From positions 124,001 to 188,000 of the forward strand of contig JBCAMK010000020.1 in NCBI GenBank assembly GCA_038503065.1: a DNA stretch of 64,000 nucleotides, read 5' to 3'. This document shows positions 59,801-64,000 of this stretch, in pieces. The DNA is from Paragyromitra xinjiangensis (Eukaryota; Ascomycota; Pezizomycetes; Pezizales; Discinaceae). The notes below the pieces were generated by a model. That model made no database searches and had not been told where the DNA came from. It saw only the letters and a program-made list of their open reading frames with translations. Position 1 is the first letter of the stretch. Each line of letters starts with the position of its first letter. The position numbers and the translations under genes were made by a program.

Positions 59801-60955
59801 CACGTGCCGAAAAGCCAAGTGCGTCTTAAGCTTACCTTAGTTTTCCTCCGTGATAAGGAATTGCTTCCCGGAACAACTTCGGCCTAGGCAAATTGAATAC
59901 TGAAATAGGGTGAAAGAAGGCAAAAGAGGAAAACTTCCACTGATTACGATACATTGGGATTGCCCCTGCTGCTCTGAATCGGTCTGGCGTGCGTCCTCCT
60001 CTTTCGGACCCCCACACAAATCCGTTTCCACAATAGGGTGTACGGAAGTCAGCTTCTGAAAGCGCACTGTCTACTTCCGGACCCCCAGACGACACTACTC
60101 CCCCCAGAGACAGGAAAATAGCCTGCATTGATCGGCCATTCTGATATTTCCTCATCGCACTCGTCCCTCTCCCATTTTTGTACCGCGCGTTTTGTCCTTT
60201 AACCCCCCCATCGGAGAATTACGATCTTGCATTGAGGACCGTTATTTATCATTTGTTTTGCCGAGGGGCCCCAGACCGGAGACGAGAACACACTGCGGGA
60301 GAGCGTACAAAACATCCGATCTTTCTATTGAACGATTTCGCAAACCCTCAACAACCAAGTCGTCAATCATTCGTTCCACTTCTCCGGAAAGAGTCAGGGG
60401 ACAATAACAGGCACAGAGCACCACAGCTCCAGGCCTTATCGGAATTGGTACCCCGCTTTTTGTTCTCTCTGTTCGTCTTCCCAAACTAGGTCCAGGGTCG
60501 TCAGACTCACCGTTCCGTCAAACTTTGTTCTTTTAAGCTTGGGTCCATCAAGGCATCGTAATACCCCCCTACCCTTCTTTACACACTTCAAATGGGGAAA
60601 AAAAATTTAACCGGTAACTTAAGCCTTGGGGCGACACAGACGATATACCGCCAGGGGCCCAATTCTGTATATTAGTGCTGCTCTCCGGTAGCTTTGGTTA
60701 CGTGTTTCATGTTCGACGATCATTGCACCAGCGGAAGTGTTTTTTTTTGGAACGGACTTGAAGTGTGTAAGTATCATCGAGATTGATATATCGTGCTGGT
60801 GCTATTAGTGACCAATATATTTGTAAGTATCCTTAGCATCCTTCTCACATAAAGAGGGACCATCTAAAAGGATCGATAGGTCACCCTCCGAGACAGCAGC
60901 GGTGTATTTTTTCTATAAACCGTCCCTAGTGAAGTATCTTGGATTAGTCAATCCC
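56881..60955. other. Long intergenic / leader region before the transcription-factor gene
   Basis: About 4 kb. A TTTA microsatellite lies near 58536-58553. The largest frames (58042-58464 minus, 58840-59469 plus, 59832-60155 minus, 60178-60489 plus) overlap others in conflicting phases and show no domain, so they are not called. The last 1-2 kb may be the long promoter and 5' UTR common for fungal regulators. Confidence 0.5.
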
Positions 60956-63900
60956 ATGGCGAACGCTGCCGTTCATTTTCAACTCTCTCGATCCCCAACT
61001 TCGTCGGAATCTCGAGCTACTTCTATTTCTTTGCTTCCATCGCCAACATCTTTCTCCTCTTCTTCGCCTATGAATCATACAATAGCCGTCTCGTCGCCAC
61101 CAATGGCAAGTGGCTCTCCAACAAAAGCGACTCATACATGTCCGTCATGCTCGCGCTCGTTCTCTAGAGGAGAACATCTTGATCGCCACTTGACAACACA
61201 CCTACCCTCAAACTCTTCAAAAGCCTTCATTTGTCAGTCCTGCTCGAAAGGATTTACAAGGAAGGACGTCTTGACTAGACACATCAGAGCTGTCCATGAA
61301 ACGAAGAGACCTGACATCAGGAAAAGCAGACGAAGGAGCTGCAGGAGATGCGCAGGGTTTAAGATAAAATGCTCAGGTGGAGGACGGGGGACTAGCAAAG
61401 ATGGGACCAGAGAAGGTGGGAGAGCTGAAGATCCTTGTGAAGCCTGTAAGAAACGGGGAGCTGTCTGCATCTATGATTTTGGAACGATCTCAGAAGCTGG
61501 TGACGCAGAACCCCGAAGTGAGCTTGACATGAGCCCGAAGACTATGGGTGAAAGTCGAAGTGGCGACGGTAACGACGATGACTTACTAGATTTTGGGTCC
61601 GATGGTGCTGGATCGCTGGTATCTGAAAGTGAAATGGACCGAAGGGCAGAAAGCGAAGGGGGTGACGAGGGCAGGCAAAAAAGGAGGAAAACCACTGATG
61701 GCAATTACACAACCTCATTTACCGGTTCATCTTTCGATGATAACCAACGTCCCTCGCCGTCGCGAGTATCTCCTCATTTACTATCCGCGGCTCGTCTTGC
61801 CTCATCAGAAAGTGGAAGCCCTGGTAGGCGTTCTGAGCCATCTACTTCGTCGGCCAGTCTTCGAAAGTTGATTAACAACGATCAAACTGCGGAGTTATCA
61901 TCAGCAGACCAGTTAATGTCATTAATGACTACAAATACATATGGTTCGATCCCAAACGACCGCAGTCTTAATAGCTCACGAGCAAGTAGTGGCACTCACA
62001 CACCACAAAAAGTGCCTTTATCTGTTGATATTCCGGTATTCGGCGCTAAGCCCCAAGGCCCTTCAAAACCTTCGTCTACACCTCAACCTGATGCAGTATC
62101 CCACTCACCAAGTTTAGACTCATATAGAGGACGAAACGACTATTTCCAGCCGCGGAAACCAACGCAGTCGAGTAGCAGTAATCACTTTTCGCACAACTCA
62201 ATACCCCATGTCACAACAGGCCCACTCTCACCTTTCCGAGATGTTCTTCCCTCTCTCTCAGGACTGGGTAAGCTCTCTTCCCAGCATGATTTCTTAGAAA
62301 TGATGAGTCGAATCCAAACCCTTGCTGAAGAAGATTTACATGCAGCAAACACCCTGCAAGCAATAAATCCGCTCTCCCCTTCTCACTCACCACCACGACA
62401 CCTTCCAAACGTTCCAAACACCAAGTCAACAGATATTAGCTCTTACATAAATGATACACCGGAGATCAATCAGAGGACCAATGATTTCCCTTCAGTTTCC
62501 TTCACAGTTGACTACAACCAGCTAAACACAGACAAAACTCCAATGGAGCCAAGTTTATCAAGTACCGGTTCCTTCCAAGGAAATTTTGCGTCAACAATCT
62601 CTCAGCAAACCCTTAGTTCAAATATCAACGGCATTTTATCAGACAGCTCAAAACTAGATGACAATCCGGGGTATGGTAACGACTTACCAGGTCTGGAGAA
62701 CGATGACAACTGGTTCTTTGATTTTGGTATCTTCGACACCAGTACCGATTGGCTCAGAGGTTGGGGTGACGATTCTTCGACCTTGAGCACCCTAGGCCGA
62801 ATAAATGGCGCGCTCCCTGAAAGACCTTTAGCAGTCCCACCACCTGTCTCTGGTACAGCTGCCCCAAGTCTTACCCCAGCACCCACAATACCTAATACAA
62901 AAGGCTTTGCCTCACCAGGTTCAGCATGCTCAGACGAAGGATCTACATACGGCCACAAGCATCGGGAAGATCAGACACGTTTACCATCGGTTAGCCCTAT
63001 CAAGGACCACTCTTCTGTGGAAGATTTCTTGCCATGGGGTTGGCAGTCATGTCGAGAAGAACCTAAGCGTCGAGTCACTTTACCTCCTCTAAGACAGATT
63101 CTGGAGGAATACACACCATCGACACCATCGACAATTCCGCAGCGCTATGACTCCACCCGTACAGGAAAGGATGGAAATTTGGTGAACGAGAAGATACGGA
63201 ATGACATGGTCTCTCTGCTATCCATTCCTTATGAGCGATACCCATACGAGAGTGCCGACATGAGCAAGTTCCCAACTAAGAAGATGATTGATGGGTTCAT
63301 TAAGCTTTACTTTGAGCAATTCCAATCAAACCTTCCATTGATCCATAGACCAACTTTTAGTACCGAGACATGTCCAACCATTGTGCTCGTAGCGATGGCT
63401 ACCATCGGAGCTAGCTATAGCGATGTGGAAGGTGCCAAAGTATTCGCGGACACACTGAGTGAGCTCTGTAAAAGAACACTTACCTGGATGGTAAAATATA
63501 CTGGCGTTTATGGTTCTTGGTTCAATAGCTAACCCGAGTTCCACCCAGGCCGAATTCAACCCTGAATACCCACGCTCAGACTTCTTTCTCAAGGCACTCT
63601 GCCTTCAAAGCGTCTACGCTTTGGGTTCCGGCTCACATCGCCTTTACGATTCCGCAGATGTGTCCCGAAGTTTTCTAATTGGAAACGCTCGTCGCATCGG
63701 ATTATTTTCTGGCACAATCACTCCACCAAGTTCATCCCCTTCATCTGCTCCAAATTCTCCAGGATCGTCAAACAACGGTCCACGAAACAAGCCCACTTCT
63801 GAAGACACACTTTTCCCCCGCGATAACAACGAGAAAATTGAAGCACGTTGGAACTCTTGGCGCAAACAGGAGGAGCTTAAACGTCTCGCATGGTCTATTT

Positions 63901-64000
63901 TCGAATATGATTGTTCGTTTTCCACACTATCTAACCGCCGTGGTGCTATAACTTTGAACGATATCTCCACTCGTATGCCTTGCGCCGAAGCCCTATGGGA
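60956..64000 (+). CDS. Transcription factor, C2H2 x2 + Zn2Cys6 + fungal TF domain, 3' partial
   Basis: A nuclear transcription regulator combining three modules. Numbering is from MANAAVHFQL; an in-frame Met exists at 60902. Ser/Pro-rich residues 1-58 are followed by two C2H2 fingers: CPSCSRSFSRGEHLDRHLTTH (C-x2-C-x12-H-x3-H, about 62-82) and CQSCSKGFTRKDVLTRHIRA.. (C-x2-C-x12-H-x4-H, about 93-114). A Zn2Cys6 cluster spans about 129-171 (CRRCAGFKIKC, long Gly-rich spacer, CEACKKRGAVC), preceded by a basic KSRRRS stretch. Some 580 residues of Ser/Pro/Asp-rich linker lead to the fungal-specific transcription-factor domain from about 775 (MIDGFIKLYFEQFQSNLPLI HRPTF). Exon 1 ends at 63490 (ATG|GTAAAA). 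Exon 2 (63549->64000) continues in phase as AEFNPEYPRSDFFLKALCLQ and RLAWSIFEYDCSFSTLSNRR and runs off the window. Confidence 0.93.

Noticed and set aside
1..64000. A secondary-metabolite gene cluster
   Set aside because: Transporters, an esterase and regulators are present, but no polyketide synthase, NRPS, terpene cyclase or other backbone enzyme is visible and the genes are widely spaced.
1..64000. CRISPR arrays, operons, ribosomal RNA genes
   Set aside because: The window is nuclear fungal DNA; no regularly spaced repeats or rRNA sequence were seen.

Overview
The window looks like a chromosome segment of a filamentous ascomycete (Pezizomycotina). The intron-rich genes, the gene families and the long intergenic stretches would fit a Leotiomycete, but that placement is an inference from gene style. 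Introns are mostly 45-75 nt with GT(A/G)(A/T)GT-like donors and CTAAC-like branch sites. Twelve protein genes are well supported. I rebuilt their exon joins by hand; in every gene complete in the window the joined length is a multiple of three, and partial genes keep phase at each junction.

Layout. <1-1391 (-): fungal rhodopsin-domain (SAT4-like) membrane protein, cut by the window start. 6607-8429 (+): DHA1-type MFS drug transporter. 11657-12847 (+): secreted Asn/Gly-rich protein with six dibasic (Kex2-type) sites. 13815-15618 (+): secreted type-B carboxylesterase. 16692-18959 (+): 16-exon anion:cation symporter (Dal5/Tna1-like). 18960-22324: repeat-rich gap with an inverted-repeat element flanked by TA and a small coding remnant with an internal stop. 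22325-23981 (-): fungal OTT_1508-like deaminase-fold protein. 27972-30145 (+): DHA2-type MFS transporter. 30146-37984: almost gene-free, with one clear inverted-repeat element. 37985-39445 (-): disordered conserved-type protein with a long pyrimidine-rich leader. 45993-46719 (-): GNAT acetyltransferase. About 47948-48408 (+): 3' exons of an unrecognised gene. 48823-49994 (-): bZIP factor, divergent from 51185-52522 (+): arsenite methyltransferase. 53413-56302 (+): GH95 alpha-L-fucosidase-type glycosidase. 56632-56880 (+): small hydrophilic protein. 60956->64000 (+): transcription factor with two C2H2 fingers, a Zn2Cys6 cluster and a fungal transcription-factor domain, cut by the window end.

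The genes do not form one biosynthetic cluster. The common theme is exchange with the environment: three MFS transporters, two secreted hydrolases, a secreted repeat protein and arsenic methylation. The most suggestive pair is the head-to-head bZIP/arsenite methyltransferase locus. The most unusual single genes are the Kex2-site repeat protein and the deaminase-fold protein. Telomere-like TTAGGG/TCAGGG tracts lie inside introns of two unrelated genes and in intergenic DNA.
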